Source: Acidimicrobiia bacterium (GTDB lineage: Bacteria; Actinomycetota; Acidimicrobiia; Spongiisociales; ZC4RG35). From it: a stretch of DNA of 64,000 bases. Numbering within the stretch: position 1 is the first letter of the stretch; every line of letters begins with the position of its first letter. The DNA lies in NCBI GenBank assembly GCA_028285585.1, contig JANQOU010000004.1, forward strand, positions 1 through 64,000, written 5' to 3'. The notes below the pieces were generated by a model. It did no database searches. It was not told the DNA's origin and saw nothing but the letters and a program-made list of their open reading frames with translations. Shown here in pieces: positions 1 through 7,904 of this stretch. The translations under genes and the position numbers were made by a program.

Positions 1-582
1 GGCGGCGATGTCCGGGATGACACGGTCGAGGCTCTGGCGATTGAGATCCACGACCATGGTGAAGTTGCCGAGCTCCTTGGTCGTGGGCTCCGCGATGGCT
101 TCCCAGATGTTCCCTTCGTCGAGCTCGGCGTCTCCGACGAGAGCGATGAACCGAGCATCAGGCCGCTGGCCGAAGTGGGCGTTGACGTATCGGCGCGTGA
201 GCGAGGAGAAGAGGGGGGCGACGGCTCCTAGCCCGACAGACCCAGTGGAGAAGTCGGCGACATCCGGGTCCTTCGTGCGGGACGGATAGGCCTGTAACCC
301 GCCACGCTGCCGCAACGTGGTGAGGTAGGAGCGGTCGAGTTCGCCAGTGAGGTATTTGATGGCGTGATACACCGGCGATGCGTGTGGTTTGACCGCGACT
401 TTGTCGGCACCGTTGATGTGGCCGAACCACAGAGCGGTCATGACCGACACCATGGAAGCGGAGGAAGCTTGGTGGCCGCCGACCTTCACCTCGTTGCCTT
501 CTCGTGCGTTGGCGACGTCGATCATGCGCGTGGCGAGCCACAACACCCGCCGTTCGATCTCACGCAGGACGTCCGTGTTCAC
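1..582 (-). CDS. Transketolase / AceE-like thiamine diphosphate enzyme, N-terminal part (cut by window edge)
   Basis: I translated this frame by hand; it is open from a GTG at 582 to the left edge, giving about 194 residues. It shows the transketolase-type TPP fold: a GGHQASSASMVSV segment, a FSTGSVGLGA segment, and GDAELDEGNIWEA followed by VVDLNRQSLD, the metal/TPP-binding GDxxxxEG-type motif of transketolases and AceE-type pyruvate dehydrogenase E1. The family acts on 2-oxo acids or ketose phosphates in the cytosol; the exact substrate cannot be read from this fragment. It follows the GntR regulator gene by 14 bases on the same strand, so the two are probably co-transcribed. The AGGAG at 601-605 lies a little far (about 18 bases) from this GTG, so the start is uncertain. 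Confidence 0.8.
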   Translation of the reverse strand, partial: MNTDVLREIERRVLWLATRMIDVANAREGNEVKVGGHQASSASMVSVMTALWFGHINGADKVAVKPHASPVYHAIKYLTGELDRSYLTTLRQRGGLQAYPSRTKDPDVADFSTGSVGLGAVAPLFSSLTRRYVNAHFGQRPDARFIALVGDAELDEGNIWEAIAEPTTKELGNFTMVVDLNRQSLDRVIPDIAA

Positions 583-596
583 ATCGGCTACGACTG

Positions 597-1214
597 CTAG
601 CTCCTATCGCTCGCAAGGAAGTCGATGAGTGCGCGCTGCGCGTGGTCTAGATGTACCTCCAGCAATGCCAGGGCGGTGGCGACATCGCCGGCGCGGCACG
701 CCTCGAGCAGTTGGTGGTGCTCCGCATCTGACTCCGCGGCTCCGCCCAACCCTTGGGTGTAGAGGTGAACGTAAGGGGCGACGCCCGCATGGAGCATCTC
801 GGCGATCGCGAGACCGCGTGACCATCTCGCTGCCCGATAGAGGGCTCGATGGAACGCCCAGTTCGACTCAGTGATTGACATCTCTGGTGAGCTCAAGGCG
901 AGCTCGGCTTCGGCCAAGTCAACGACGGTCAACAAAGGCAGTGCCCGCTCGAGAAGCTGTGGCTCGATGGCGCGTCGCAACGCGTAGTTTTCCAAAGCGT
1001 CGTCGGCACTCAGAGAGGGGACGACGGCACCTCGATTGGACTCGAACAACAGGAGCCCTGAAGCAGCCAGGCGCTGGAGCGCCTCGCGCACCGGGATCTT
1101 GCTGACCCCGAGCTCTGAGGCAAGCTCGTCTTGGCGGAGTCGTTCGCCGGGCTCCAACTCGCCGCGAAGCATGCGGTCCCGGAGGGTCGATTCGACCTGG
1201 TCGACAGTTGACAT
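597..1214 (-). CDS. GntR-family (FadR/FCD subgroup) transcriptional regulator
   Basis: This 205-residue protein has an N-terminal winged helix (about residues 5-70, with GERLRQDELASELGVSK and VREALQRLAASGLL, the typical GntR signature) and an all-helical FCD ligand-binding domain after residue 80. FCD domains bind small carboxylic acids, often with a metal held by Asp/His residues; HRALYRAA and DAEHHQLLEA look like such a site. It is divergent from the ACC deaminase gene with 56 bases between them and lies just upstream of a transketolase-like gene on its own strand. The layout suggests that it controls both, probably in response to ACC, 2-oxobutyrate or a related acid (inference). Confidence 0.88.
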   Translation of the reverse strand: MSTVDQVESTLRDRMLRGELEPGERLRQDELASELGVSKIPVREALQRLAASGLLLFESNRGAVVPSLSADDALENYALRRAIEPQLLERALPLLTVVDLAEAELALSSPEMSITESNWAFHRALYRAARWSRGLAIAEMLHAGVAPYVHLYTQGLGGAAESDAEHHQLLEACRAGDVATALALLEVHLDHAQRALIDFLASDRS

Positions 1215-1220
1215 GACTTC

Positions 1221-1234
1221 AACCGTATACGATT
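1221..1234. promoter_or_regulatory. Candidate GntR operator
   Basis: AACCGTATACGATT is an inverted repeat with a perfect CGTATACG core at 1224-1231, in the short gap between the divergent GntR and ACC deaminase genes. GntR/FCD regulators typically bind short palindromes with a TA-rich centre. Placement and symmetry fit; binding is inferred. Confidence 0.45.
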
Positions 1235-1270
1235 ATCCGACGGTGGCAAGAATCAATTCAGGAGAACGCT

Positions 1271-2314
1271 ATGAGCCTTGATGACTTCCGCCGCGAACCC
1301 CTGCTGTTCGGGCCTTCTCCGATCCATCCGCTTCCCGGACTGTCGGAAGCCCTCGGTGGTGGCGTCGAGGTATGGGCGAAGCGAGAAGACTGCAATTCGG
1401 GCATCGCATATGGCGGTAACAAGGTCCGCAAACTCGAGTACCTGGCCGCCGAGGCGCTCGACACCGGTTACGACACACTCGTCTCCATAGGTGGCATCCA
1501 GTCCAACCACACTCGCCAGGTGACCGGTGTGGCATGCAAACTCGGCCTCAAGGCGGTCACCGTCCAAGAAGGCTGGGTCGACTACAACGACATGGCCTAT
1601 GACAAGGTCGGCAACATCCAGCTCACCCGAATCATGGGTGGTGACCCTCGGATAGACCCGGCGGGATTCGACATCGGATATCGGGATTCATGGAAACGGG
1701 CTCTCGAGTCGGTGGAGGAAGCGGGAGGCAAGCCGTATCCCATCCCGGCGGGAGCGTCGGACCATCCGCTCGGAGGCCTTGGGTTCGCCAACTGGGCCGT
1801 GGAAGTCGCAGAGCAGGAGGCCGACCTGGGCACTTTCTTCGACACGATCATCGTGTGCACGGTGACCGGCTCGACCCATGCCGGGATGATCGCCGGCTTT
1901 GCCCTCGAAGACCGCGACGATCGGAATGTGATCGGCATCGACGCCTCGGCGACACTCGATCAGACCATCGATCAGGTGACACGCATCGCCACTCAGACCG
2001 CGGAGAAGATCGGCGTCAACCGACCGCTTCGCGATGACGAGATCACGGTCGTTCCCGGCTACGAAGGCCCTGCATACGGGGTGCCTGACGCCGGCACGGT
2101 TGAGGCGATCCACTTCGCTGCCCGAACCGAAGGGATGCTCACCGACCCGGTTTATGAGGGGAAGTCGATGGCAGGTCTCATCGGCATGATCCGCTCTGGG
2201 GAGATTGCCGCCGGATCGAAAGTCCTGTACGCACATCTCGGAGGCCAGCCCGCATTACCTGCTTACGCCGGCTTCCCCGGCCTTGGCTCACCCGAACGCG
2301 AGCTCTCACACTGA
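1271..2314 (+). CDS. acdS: 1-aminocyclopropane-1-carboxylate (ACC) deaminase
   Basis: A PLP enzyme of the tryptophan synthase beta fold that opens ACC, the precursor of plant ethylene, to 2-oxobutyrate and ammonia. At 347 residues it has the family's usual length, and the diagnostic residues are present: PLP lysine K51 in [11 protein letters not shown]78 in GGIQSNHTR, and the Tyr-Glu pair Y295/E296 in DPVYEGKSM with L323 in AHLGG, the residues that separate true ACC deaminases from D-cysteine desulfhydrases. The ATG has AGGAG at 1260-1264. It is divergent from a GntR gene and ends at a palindromic repeat element. The presence of acdS suggests contact with plants, algae or ACC-bearing organic matter (inference). 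Confidence 0.93.
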   Translation: MSLDDFRREPLLFGPSPIHPLPGLSEALGGGVEVWAKREDCNSGIAYGGNKVRKLEYLAAEALDTGYDTLVSIGGIQSNHTRQVTGVACKLGLKAVTVQEGWVDYNDMAYDKVGNIQLTRIMGGDPRIDPAGFDIGYRDSWKRALESVEEAGGKPYPIPAGASDHPLGGLGFANWAVEVAEQEADLGTFFDTIIVCTVTGSTHAGMIAGFALEDRDDRNVIGIDASATLDQTIDQVTRIATQTAEKIGVNRPLRDDEITVVPGYEGPAYGVPDAGTVEAIHFAARTEGMLTDPVYEGKSMAGLIGMIRSGEIAAGSKVLYAHLGGQPALPAYAGFPGLGSPERELSH

Positions 2315-2329
2315 TTGATTCCCACCGTG

Positions 2330-2376
2330 TTGCGCGTGCAAGGCGTGTCGCTCAGCGACACGCCTTGCTATAGCAA
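2330..2376. repeat. REPIN-like palindromic element, copy 1
   Basis: The order is TTGCGCGTGCAA, a core containing GTGTCGCTCAGCGACAC, then TTGCTATAGCAA. The left palindrome is a degenerate version of the TTGCTATAGCAA seen in the other two copies (TATA replaced by GCGT). GCAAGGCGTGTCGCT at 2338-2352 pairs perfectly with AGCGACACGCCTTGC at 2354-2368. CCTTGCTATAGCAAGG at 2363-2378 is itself a perfect palindrome, so two hairpins compete for the same bases. It lies between the convergent acdS and sulfatase genes and could act as a bidirectional terminator. Confidence 0.75.
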
Positions 2377-2381
2377 GGGGG

Positions 2382-3857
2382 TCAGAGTCGGCGACCTGAC
2401 TCGACATCGTTGAGGTCGAGATGGTTGCGCATGTATTGCTCAGAAGCGTCGGTGTGCGGCTGGTAGTCCCAACCGGTATAGGCACCCTGTCGATGAGCGT
2501 GGTCGACCAGTCTGCGCTCTTCCTGGCTTCTTCGCACTGCCTCGTCGATGGCTTCGGCGTCCCATCGCTCCCGAACCTCTTCTTCCCAGTCAGAGACGTC
2601 TTGGGTCTCGGCGAGGTTGTTCAGCTCGCGCGGGTCGGTGGCTAGGTCGTAGAGCTGTGGTGGATCGGCCGCCGACCAGATGAACTTCTCGGTGCCGCGT
2701 CTGATCATGAGCACAGCCGCCACGGCTCCCTCGCCCATGTACTCGCCGAGGACGGTGCGGTCCGGGTCTGAACCGGACGCGACCTTCAAGAGGTCGGAGC
2801 CAACGGCTTCCTCGTCCTCTTCGCAGCTGCCGAGTGATAGCAATGTCGGAAGGACATCCAGGAGACTCACCGGGGTGTCGACTGATGAAGGCTCTACCCC
2901 TGCACCGCTGACGATCATCGGAATCCTGGAGCTGTGCTCGAAGAAGCTCATCTTGTACCAGAGCCCGCGCTCGCCGAGCATGTCGCCGTGGTCGGTGGTG
3001 AAGAGGATCACCGTGTTCTCGTCCATTCCCAGCCGTTCCAGTGTGTCGAGCATCTCGCCGATCAGAGAGTCGACGTAGCTCACGTTCGCCAGGTAGGCGT
3101 GACGGGCGGTGCGAACCTCATCCTCGGTGGGCGGAGTCGTGTCCGACTCGATCATGTGAGCGAGGCGTCGGCTATGCGGGTCGGGATTGGGCAGCTGCTC
3201 GACGGCCGGCATAGGGATCTCGTCGTCGTCATACAGATCCCAGAACTCCCGCCTGGTCAAGTAGGGATCGTGCGGATGGGTGAAGGAGACGGTCAGCATC
3301 CAGGGGCGGTCGTCTTTGGTGCGAGCCAAGTCCCTGATCTTGCGGACGGCCTGGAATCCGGCCTCGTCGTCGTAGTCGAGCTGGTTGGAGGCCTCGACCA
3401 CGCCGGCGTCGGTGACGCTGGCCATGTTGTGATACCACCAGTCGAATCGATCATCTGGATTGTCCCAGTCGGGAGTCCAACCGAAGTCGACCGGGTAGAT
3501 GTCGGTGCTGAGCCGTTCCTCGTATCCGTGCATCTGGTCGGGACCGACAAAGTGCATCTTTCCCACGAGGCAGGTTTGGTAGCCGGCCGAGCGGAGGTGG
3601 TGAGCGAACGTCGGTATGGATGCCGGCAACTCCGCGGCGTTGTCGTAGGCACCGATGGAGGAATTGAGTCGCCCGGTCAGCATCGCTGAGCGCGCCGGCG
3701 CGCACAGTGGGCTGTTCGAGTAGGCGTTGTTGAAGCGGGCTCCCTCTGATACGAGTCGATCGAGGGCAGGTGTCTTGGCCACATCGAGCCAGGCGTCGGA
3801 CAGCTGATCGGCCATGATCAGAAGGATGTTTGGTCGTTTGCTCAACGGTGGCTCCAC
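2382..3857 (-). CDS. betC: Choline-sulfatase-like type I sulfatase
   Basis: Formylglycine-dependent sulfatases hydrolyse sulfate esters; the choline-sulfatase group frees choline from choline-O-sulfate. The 491-residue frame has RPNILLIMADQ (metal Asp 17), the activation motif CAPAR at Cys52 (C-x-P-x-R, the Cys that becomes formylglycine), GKMHFVGPDQMHGYEER, HPHDPY and TTDHGDMLGERG. The GAYDNAAELPASIPTF and DFGWTPDWDNPDDR stretches are characteristic of the choline-sulfatase group. A TTG at 3845 with GGAG six bases upstream gives a start at MSKRPN and may be better than the GTG at 3857. No signal peptide is visible. No bet transporter or dehydrogenase gene is adjacent, so the substrate is a family-based inference. 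Confidence 0.85.
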   Translation of the reverse strand: MEPPLSKRPNILLIMADQLSDAWLDVAKTPALDRLVSEGARFNNAYSNSPLCAPARSAMLTGRLNSSIGAYDNAAELPASIPTFAHHLRSAGYQTCLVGKMHFVGPDQMHGYEERLSTDIYPVDFGWTPDWDNPDDRFDWWYHNMASVTDAGVVEASNQLDYDDEAGFQAVRKIRDLARTKDDRPWMLTVSFTHPHDPYLTRREFWDLYDDDEIPMPAVEQLPNPDPHSRRLAHMIESDTTPPTEDEVRTARHAYLANVSYVDSLIGEMLDTLERLGMDENTVILFTTDHGDMLGERGLWYKMSFFEHSSRIPMIVSGAGVEPSSVDTPVSLLDVLPTLLSLGSCEEDEEAVGSDLLKVASGSDPDRTVLGEYMGEGAVAAVLMIRRGTEKFIWSAADPPQLYDLATDPRELNNLAETQDVSDWEEEVRERWDAEAIDEAVRRSQEERRLVDHAHRQGAYTGWDYQPHTDASEQYMRNHLDLNDVESGRRL

Positions 3858-3898
3858 ATTGTGTTCATTCGCGGCGAGGAACCTAGCGCTTCCGAGAG

Positions 3899-3926
3899 TG
3901 TCCTAACGGCTCAGACCTGTTCGTAG
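3899..3926 (+). promoter_or_regulatory. Possible ECF42-type promoter
   Basis: TGTCCT at 3899-3904 and CGTAG at 3922-3926 are separated by 17 bases upstream of the YCII-sigma pair. ECF42 sigma factors are reported to use a TGTCGA-like -35 and a CGTC/CGA-like -10 and to transcribe their own YCII partner operon. The match is partial. Confidence 0.3.
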
Positions 3927-3970
3927 ATAGGGTGAGCGCGGGAGAGCCCGCACCGAATCAGGAGCTAGAG

Positions 3971-4357
3971 ATGACTCAGTATCTGCTGTCCACATTCGTG
4001 GTTGAAGGCAAGGGACCTGGGGGCCCACAGACACCCGAGGAGATGCAAACGTTCATGAGCAACGTCATCGCTTTGGAGGAGGAGATGGAGGATGCCGGTG
4101 CCTTCGTCTTCGGAGGGGCGCTTCACAGTGCTGACACATCAACCGTGCTCGTTGCTACCGATGAAGGTGTGATCACCACGGACGGCCCTTTTGTGGAGTC
4201 GAAGGAACACATCGGCGGCTTCTACATCATCAATGCCGTTGACCTCGATGAGGCGCTGGACTGGGCAAAGAAGGTGACGGTCGCCATCAACAACCCGATC
4301 GAGGTACGGCCTTTCCAGGCGACCGGCAAGGTGGCTGACAACATGCCTGAGGCCTGA
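3971..4357 (+). CDS. YCII/DGPF-domain protein
   Basis: A 128-residue protein of the YCII-related (DGPF) family. It has the name-giving TDGPFVESKEHIGGFYII segment and the dimeric ferredoxin-like pattern ending in VRPF. The ATG at 3971 has AGGAG at 3960-3964; an upstream in-frame GTG would add 13 poor residues. The gene lies 10 bases before an ECF42-type sigma gene, the standard arrangement for this group, in which DGPF proteins are the conserved partners and targets of the sigma factor. Their biochemical role is not established. Confidence 0.88.
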   Translation: MTQYLLSTFVVEGKGPGGPQTPEEMQTFMSNVIALEEEMEDAGAFVFGGALHSADTSTVLVATDEGVITTDGPFVESKEHIGGFYIINAVDLDEALDWAKKVTVAINNPIEVRPFQATGKVADNMPEA

Positions 4358-4367
4358 CCATGAGCAC

Positions 4368-5591
4368 ATGACTTCCGAGGTTGATGCCCGAATCGCGAGT
4401 GTGTTCAGGCGGGCTCACGGGCAGGCCGTGGCCACCCTCGTTCGCTACTTGGGCGATGTCGCTCTGGCAGAAGATGCTGTGCAGGACGCCTTCACCAAAG
4501 CCGTCGAGAAGTGGCCTGTCGAGGGAGAGCCTCCCAACCCGGCCGGCTGGATAATCACCACCGCGCGCCGTGGCGCTGTCGACGTGCTGCGTCGGACCAG
4601 CCGTGGGCGAGAGCTCGAATCGGAAGTTGTGGCTTTGGAGAGTCGTCTCGCCGAGACCCTGGAGGAGTGGGAGGAAACCGGGCCCGTCGACGACGATCAA
4701 CTCCGCCTGATCTTCGTCTGTTGTCACCCGGCGCTGAAGACCGAGCACCGGGTGGCTCTGACCCTGCGGCTGCTCGGTGGTCTCGGTGTCGACGAGGTGG
4801 CCAGGTCGTTTCTGGTCACCGAAGCGACGATGGCAAAACGCCTGGTCAGGGCAAAACACAAGATCAAGGCGGCCAACATCCCCTTCCGTCTACCGCGTAC
4901 GGAAGACCTCGAGGAGCGGCTCTTCGCCGTCCTATCCGTGCTCTATCTGATCTACAACGCCGGGCTGGAGCGGGAGGACGGGACGGCCCTCAGGGAGGAG
5001 AGCATCCGCCTTTCGCGGGAGTTGGCGCGCTTGATGCCAGGTGAGTCGGAGGCTCTCGGGCTGCTGGCCCTCCTCCTGCTGAACGAGGCGAGAAGCCCGG
5101 CACGTTGGGTCGACGGATATTCAATCCTGCTCCAGGATCAGGACCGCTCCCGCTGGGATCGTTCGATGGTCGACGAAGGGCTGGCTCTCGTGCGCTCCTG
5201 TGTGACGATGGGTCAACCTGGTCCGTTTCAGGTTCAAGCCTCGATCCAGGCAGTTCACTCGGTGGCTCCGGGCTTCGAGTCGACGGACTGGGAGCGCATC
5301 GTGGACAGCTATGACCTGCTCTACGAGATGATGCCCACACCGGTTGTGGCTTTGAATCGGGCGATCGCCATTGGCGAGGCACGGGGGCCACAGCATGGCC
5401 TGGAGGCGATCAACACGGTCGAGTCTTCACTGGAGACTTATCACTTGATGCACGCGGCCAGGGGAGCGGCGCTGCGGAAATTAGGGCGGTCCGATGAGGC
5501 GAGCGAGGCCTACCGGCGGGCAGCCCAACTGGCGAGCAAGCGCTCAGATCGTGAGTTCCTCCTCGAAGAGGCGCGGTCACCGAAGACCTGA
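4368..5591 (+). CDS. ECF42-type RNA polymerase sigma factor with C-terminal TPR-like extension
   Basis: A 407-residue sigma factor: region 2 at about residues 12-80 (DVALAEDAVQDAFTKAVEKW, PAGWIITTARRGAVDVLRR), region 4 at about 115-165 (LTLRLLGGLGVDEVARSFLV), then the long helical DUF6596 extension (EERLFAVLSVLYLIYNAG, ALGLLALLLLNEAR, NRAIAIGEARGP) ending in TPR-like helices. This architecture defines ECF42, which lacks a classical anti-sigma; the extension is needed for activity. The adjacent DGPF gene fits that class. It is convergent with the next gene, 11 bases away. Confidence 0.92.
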   Translation: MTSEVDARIASVFRRAHGQAVATLVRYLGDVALAEDAVQDAFTKAVEKWPVEGEPPNPAGWIITTARRGAVDVLRRTSRGRELESEVVALESRLAETLEEWEETGPVDDDQLRLIFVCCHPALKTEHRVALTLRLLGGLGVDEVARSFLVTEATMAKRLVRAKHKIKAANIPFRLPRTEDLEERLFAVLSVLYLIYNAGLEREDGTALREESIRLSRELARLMPGESEALGLLALLLLNEARSPARWVDGYSILLQDQDRSRWDRSMVDEGLALVRSCVTMGQPGPFQVQASIQAVHSVAPGFESTDWERIVDSYDLLYEMMPTPVVALNRAIAIGEARGPQHGLEAINTVESSLETYHLMHAARGAALRKLGRSDEASEAYRRAAQLASKRSDREFLLEEARSPKT

Positions 5592-5602
5592 GCCGCCCAC
5601 TG

Positions 5603-6493
5603 TCACCGATCGACGAGGACCTTCGGTTCTTCCGGCACCGGTTCCGCGGTTTCGGTGTGTGGAACGTGTCGTCTGCGAATCAACAAGCCGATGCCAGCTA
5701 GCAGAAGCACCACGACGCCGGCTCGCCAGGTCCAGTTGGCCGTCTCAGTGTCAGGTGTGAGGGAAGGCACCGCTTGGGTAGGTTCGGTTGCCTTCGGCTC
5801 TGTGACGACGGCGGCAGCTGGTGCGAGTTCTCTGGTGGTCTCAACCGTGGAGTCGGTCGCCAAAGGCTGTGTCGAGTTCGTGGTCGCGGGGTTGGTCACT
5901 ACCCCGGGCCGATTGAGGACTGAGGGGTCGAGCATGAAGTTCTCCGCTCCCGGTGGATATCGACCCGCACGCAGACCCGCCACAGAGACCGAGAATCCGG
6001 GACCAGCGATCACCCTCTTATCAGACAATTCGGCGATCAAGGGATCGTCTAGTGGCCACTCCAGCCAACTCAGGTACTCAGGGTCTTGGCTGACGTTGAC
6101 ATACCCGCCGATCAGATCACCGAAGAGCCGATCCTCCCGGTCTTTCACAATCAACTGATAGAGGCCAGGCTCTGGGACTTCGGGCACGGTGAACGTTATC
6201 CATACTCGCGTGGTCAGGTAGCCGTGCAGTCCGGTCGACTCCGCCGACGCGAAGCCAATCTCGACCAGTTCGACTGGTGCCATGTCGTCGTACATGGGAG
6301 AAGTCACGAAGAATGCTGTGAGCTGGGTGCTCTCGTCCGGTTGCGCGTACGTGTAGCCCACAGCGGTCGCCTCTTCACCAGGTTCGTAGCGGGCTTGCGT
6401 GGTTTCCATCCAGCTCCCTCCACCAGCAGCGGAGGTGGTGCTTGCGGTCATCACGGCTGCCACAACCACCACCGCAACGGAGGCTCGTCTCAT
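5603..6493 (-). CDS. Secreted, C-terminally membrane-anchored protein of unknown function
   Basis: I do not recognise the family. The 296-residue protein begins with an Ala/Val-rich signal peptide (about residues 1-22), has a beta-rich exterior region (about 25-180, with YLTTRVWITFTVPEVPEPG and LYQLIVKDRED, Ig/CopC-like in feel), a Thr/Pro/Ala-rich linker (about 195-250), a membrane segment (AGVVVLLLAGIGLLI, about 260-275) and a short basic cytoplasmic tail. Its ATG overlaps the stop of the upstream cupredoxin gene by four bases (ATGA), so it is translationally coupled to it and should share the ECF-type promoter. A role at the cell surface with the cupredoxin is inferred. Confidence 0.75.
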   Translation of the reverse strand: MRRASVAVVVVAAVMTASTTSAAGGGSWMETTQARYEPGEEATAVGYTYAQPDESTQLTAFFVTSPMYDDMAPVELVEIGFASAESTGLHGYLTTRVWITFTVPEVPEPGLYQLIVKDREDRLFGDLIGGYVNVSQDPEYLSWLEWPLDDPLIAELSDKRVIAGPGFSVSVAGLRAGRYPPGAENFMLDPSVLNRPGVVTNPATTNSTQPLATDSTVETTRELAPAAAVVTEPKATEPTQAVPSLTPDTETANWTWRAGVVVLLLAGIGLLIRRRHVPHTETAEPVPEEPKVLVDR

Positions 6494-7209
6494 GTCTCTG
6501 TAGAGGGCACGAGCGACTGCTTGGCGTTCCTTGCCGACAACGGTTTCTTGGCCAAGAGGAGCGCAGCCAAGGCCAATCCGATGGCTATACCGGCGAGGAC
6601 ACCACTCCAGTTGTCCGACTCCAGCCTCAGCACCGGCTGTGGTGCCGGGTCCGACGCCATCAACTGTTGTTCGATTGCGGAGGTGAGGTCGGCCTGGGCC
6701 TTGGTCAGGTCGTTGACTTGAGTTGGCATCGCCGCAACTGACGACTGGAACCTGTCCAGCACCGAGGTGACCGGGGCAGTCTCTTCGGCCACCGCCTCTT
6801 TGACGTTGCGGAGCAACGCGGTGGAGGCGACTGCTGGCGGCGTCGCGTCGCCGACCAGTAGGACACCGGCCATTCCCGAACCTTGTGTGGTGCCGTGAAG
6901 AGTGCAGAAGACTTTGAACACACCCGGGTCGTCCACCTTCAGCGCGAAGCTCTCACCGGGGGCAAGGACGCCGGTGTCGAACGACCCGTCAACTGCGGTG
7001 TATGTGTGAGGGAGTTGACCGTCGTTGACGATCAGCAACTCAGAATCTGACGGTGCGAAGTGAGTCACTCCCTCAAAGCATGAGTCGAGCATCGGGATGG
7101 TTTCGCCTTCTGTGAACCCCGAGCAGGTAGAGAGATGGCCTCCACCCCCTGCGTAGGCAGTCATCGGGATCAGGGCTATCGCGGCGACAACCAATGTGAG
7201 TTTGCGCAT
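6490..7209 (-). CDS. Membrane-anchored cupredoxin-like protein
   Basis: A 239-residue protein: signal peptide MRKLTLVVAAIALIPMTAYA, a cupredoxin domain (about 20-125) with a full type-1 copper ligand set, His in LPHTYTA, then Cys, His and Met in VFCTLHGTTQGSGMAG, a helical stalk (about 140-195) and one C-terminal membrane helix (VLAGIAIGLALAALLLA). The ATG at 7209 has GGAGG nine bases upstream; the longer frame lacks a signal sequence at its start. It should carry electrons or bind copper outside the membrane. It is the first gene of a two-gene operon driven by an ECF-type promoter at 7241-7270 and divergent from the matching sigma gene, which makes it a likely member of that sigma factor's regulon. 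Confidence 0.82.
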   Translation of the reverse strand: MRKLTLVVAAIALIPMTAYAGGGGHLSTCSGFTEGETIPMLDSCFEGVTHFAPSDSELLIVNDGQLPHTYTAVDGSFDTGVLAPGESFALKVDDPGVFKVFCTLHGTTQGSGMAGVLLVGDATPPAVASTALLRNVKEAVAEETAPVTSVLDRFQSSVAAMPTQVNDLTKAQADLTSAIEQQLMASDPAPQPVLRLESDNWSGVLAGIAIGLALAALLLAKKPLSARNAKQSLVPSTET

Positions 7210-7240
7210 CCGAGGGCACCTCCACTCTCGTTTTGATGTG

Positions 7241-7306
7241 GAGACGCTCCTTAATGACAGATGGTTCAAATCATGTTTTGAACTTCGAGTGGATCTCGAG
7301 CGTCTC
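7241..7306. promoter_or_regulatory. Twin divergent ECF sigma promoters, mirror images of each other
   Basis: On the plus strand TTTGAAC (7277-7283) is followed after 17 bases by CGTCTC (7301-7306). On the minus strand TTTGAAC (7270-7264) is followed after 17 bases by CGTCTC (7246-7241). The two inverted repeats, GTTCAAA/TTTGAAC and GAGACGCTC/GAGCGTCTC, share the same centre at 7273.5. The -35 (xGAAC) and -10 (CGTC) elements are typical of ECF sigma factors. The predicted plus start near 7313 feeds the sigma operon; the minus start near 7234 feeds the cupredoxin operon. Confidence 0.8.
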
Positions 7307-7370
7307 AATGGTCAGAGCTCATAGACAAGGAGAGCTATGTCCGCCAACATGCGGTTGTGGAGGGAGGCCG

Positions 7371-7904
7371 TTGTACGAGCCCGACCCCGATGTGATACGA
7401 GCAGCCGGACACGGTGACCAGGCTGCTTTCGAAGAACTCGTCAGGAACTATCAGGCCCACGTCTGGAGGTTCCTGCGTCATCTGCTTGGTGATCCTGAGT
7501 TGGCAAGAGACATCACTCAGGAGACGTTCGTCCGCGTCTACCGCAAAGTGGGTACGTTTCGATTCAGGTCGAAGTTCTCTACCTGGGTGTTTCAAATCGC
7601 CCGCAACGCCGGCGTCGACGCAATCAGAGCTCGTCAAAGGCGACAGCGGCTACGCGACGAGGTCATGCCTGCGCCACCCGTCAGTGATGCCAGTTTGGGG
7701 ACGGAACTCGAGTGGGCTCTCCAGAGTCTCGGTCGAAAGCAACGTGAGGCCTTTGTCTTGGTGGAGTCGTTGGGATTGACATACCGAGAAGCGGCAAAGG
7801 CGCTGGGCGTGCCCGAGGGGACCGTCAAGAGTCGCGTCTTCCACGCCAGAAGCCACCTGATGGCTTGGATGTCAGCGGGGGAAGGGTCCGCAGATGATGC
7901 CTGA
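7371..7904 (+). CDS. ECF-family RNA polymerase sigma factor
   Basis: From the TTG at 7371 this is a 177-residue ECF sigma: region 2 (AFEELVRNYQAHVWRFLRHL, ARDITQETFVRVYRKV, FSTWVFQIARNAGVDAIR) and region 4 (KQREAFVLVESLGLTYREAA, LGVPEGTVKSRVFHAR). The predicted transcript starts near 7313, so the ATG at 7308 is unlikely; the TTG has AGGG six bases before it, and a GTG at 7390 is an alternative. An in-frame Cys-rich stretch upstream (LCPPTCGCGG) is probably untranslated leader. The anti-sigma gene overlaps its 3' end. The two mirror promoters at 7241-7306 suggest autoregulation plus control of the cupredoxin operon. Confidence 0.88.
   Translation: MYEPDPDVIRAAGHGDQAAFEELVRNYQAHVWRFLRHLLGDPELARDITQETFVRVYRKVGTFRFRSKFSTWVFQIARNAGVDAIRARQRRQRLRDEVMPAPPVSDASLGTELEWALQSLGRKQREAFVLVESLGLTYREAAKALGVPEGTVKSRVFHARSHLMAWMSAGEGSADDA

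Noticed and set aside
2363..2378. TTGCTATAGCAA as a plain transcription terminator
   Set aside because: It has no T run and recurs with the same core at other loci, one of them between genes that are not convergent; a dispersed repeat explains it better, although it may terminate as a side effect.
2934..3689. 251-codon open frame antisense to the sulfatase
   Set aside because: The minus-strand frame has all sulfatase motifs; the plus-strand product shows none.
7233..7370. N-terminal Cys-rich extension of the ECF sigma frame
   Set aside because: The predicted transcript starts near 7313 and the extension overlaps the promoter, so it is most likely not translated.
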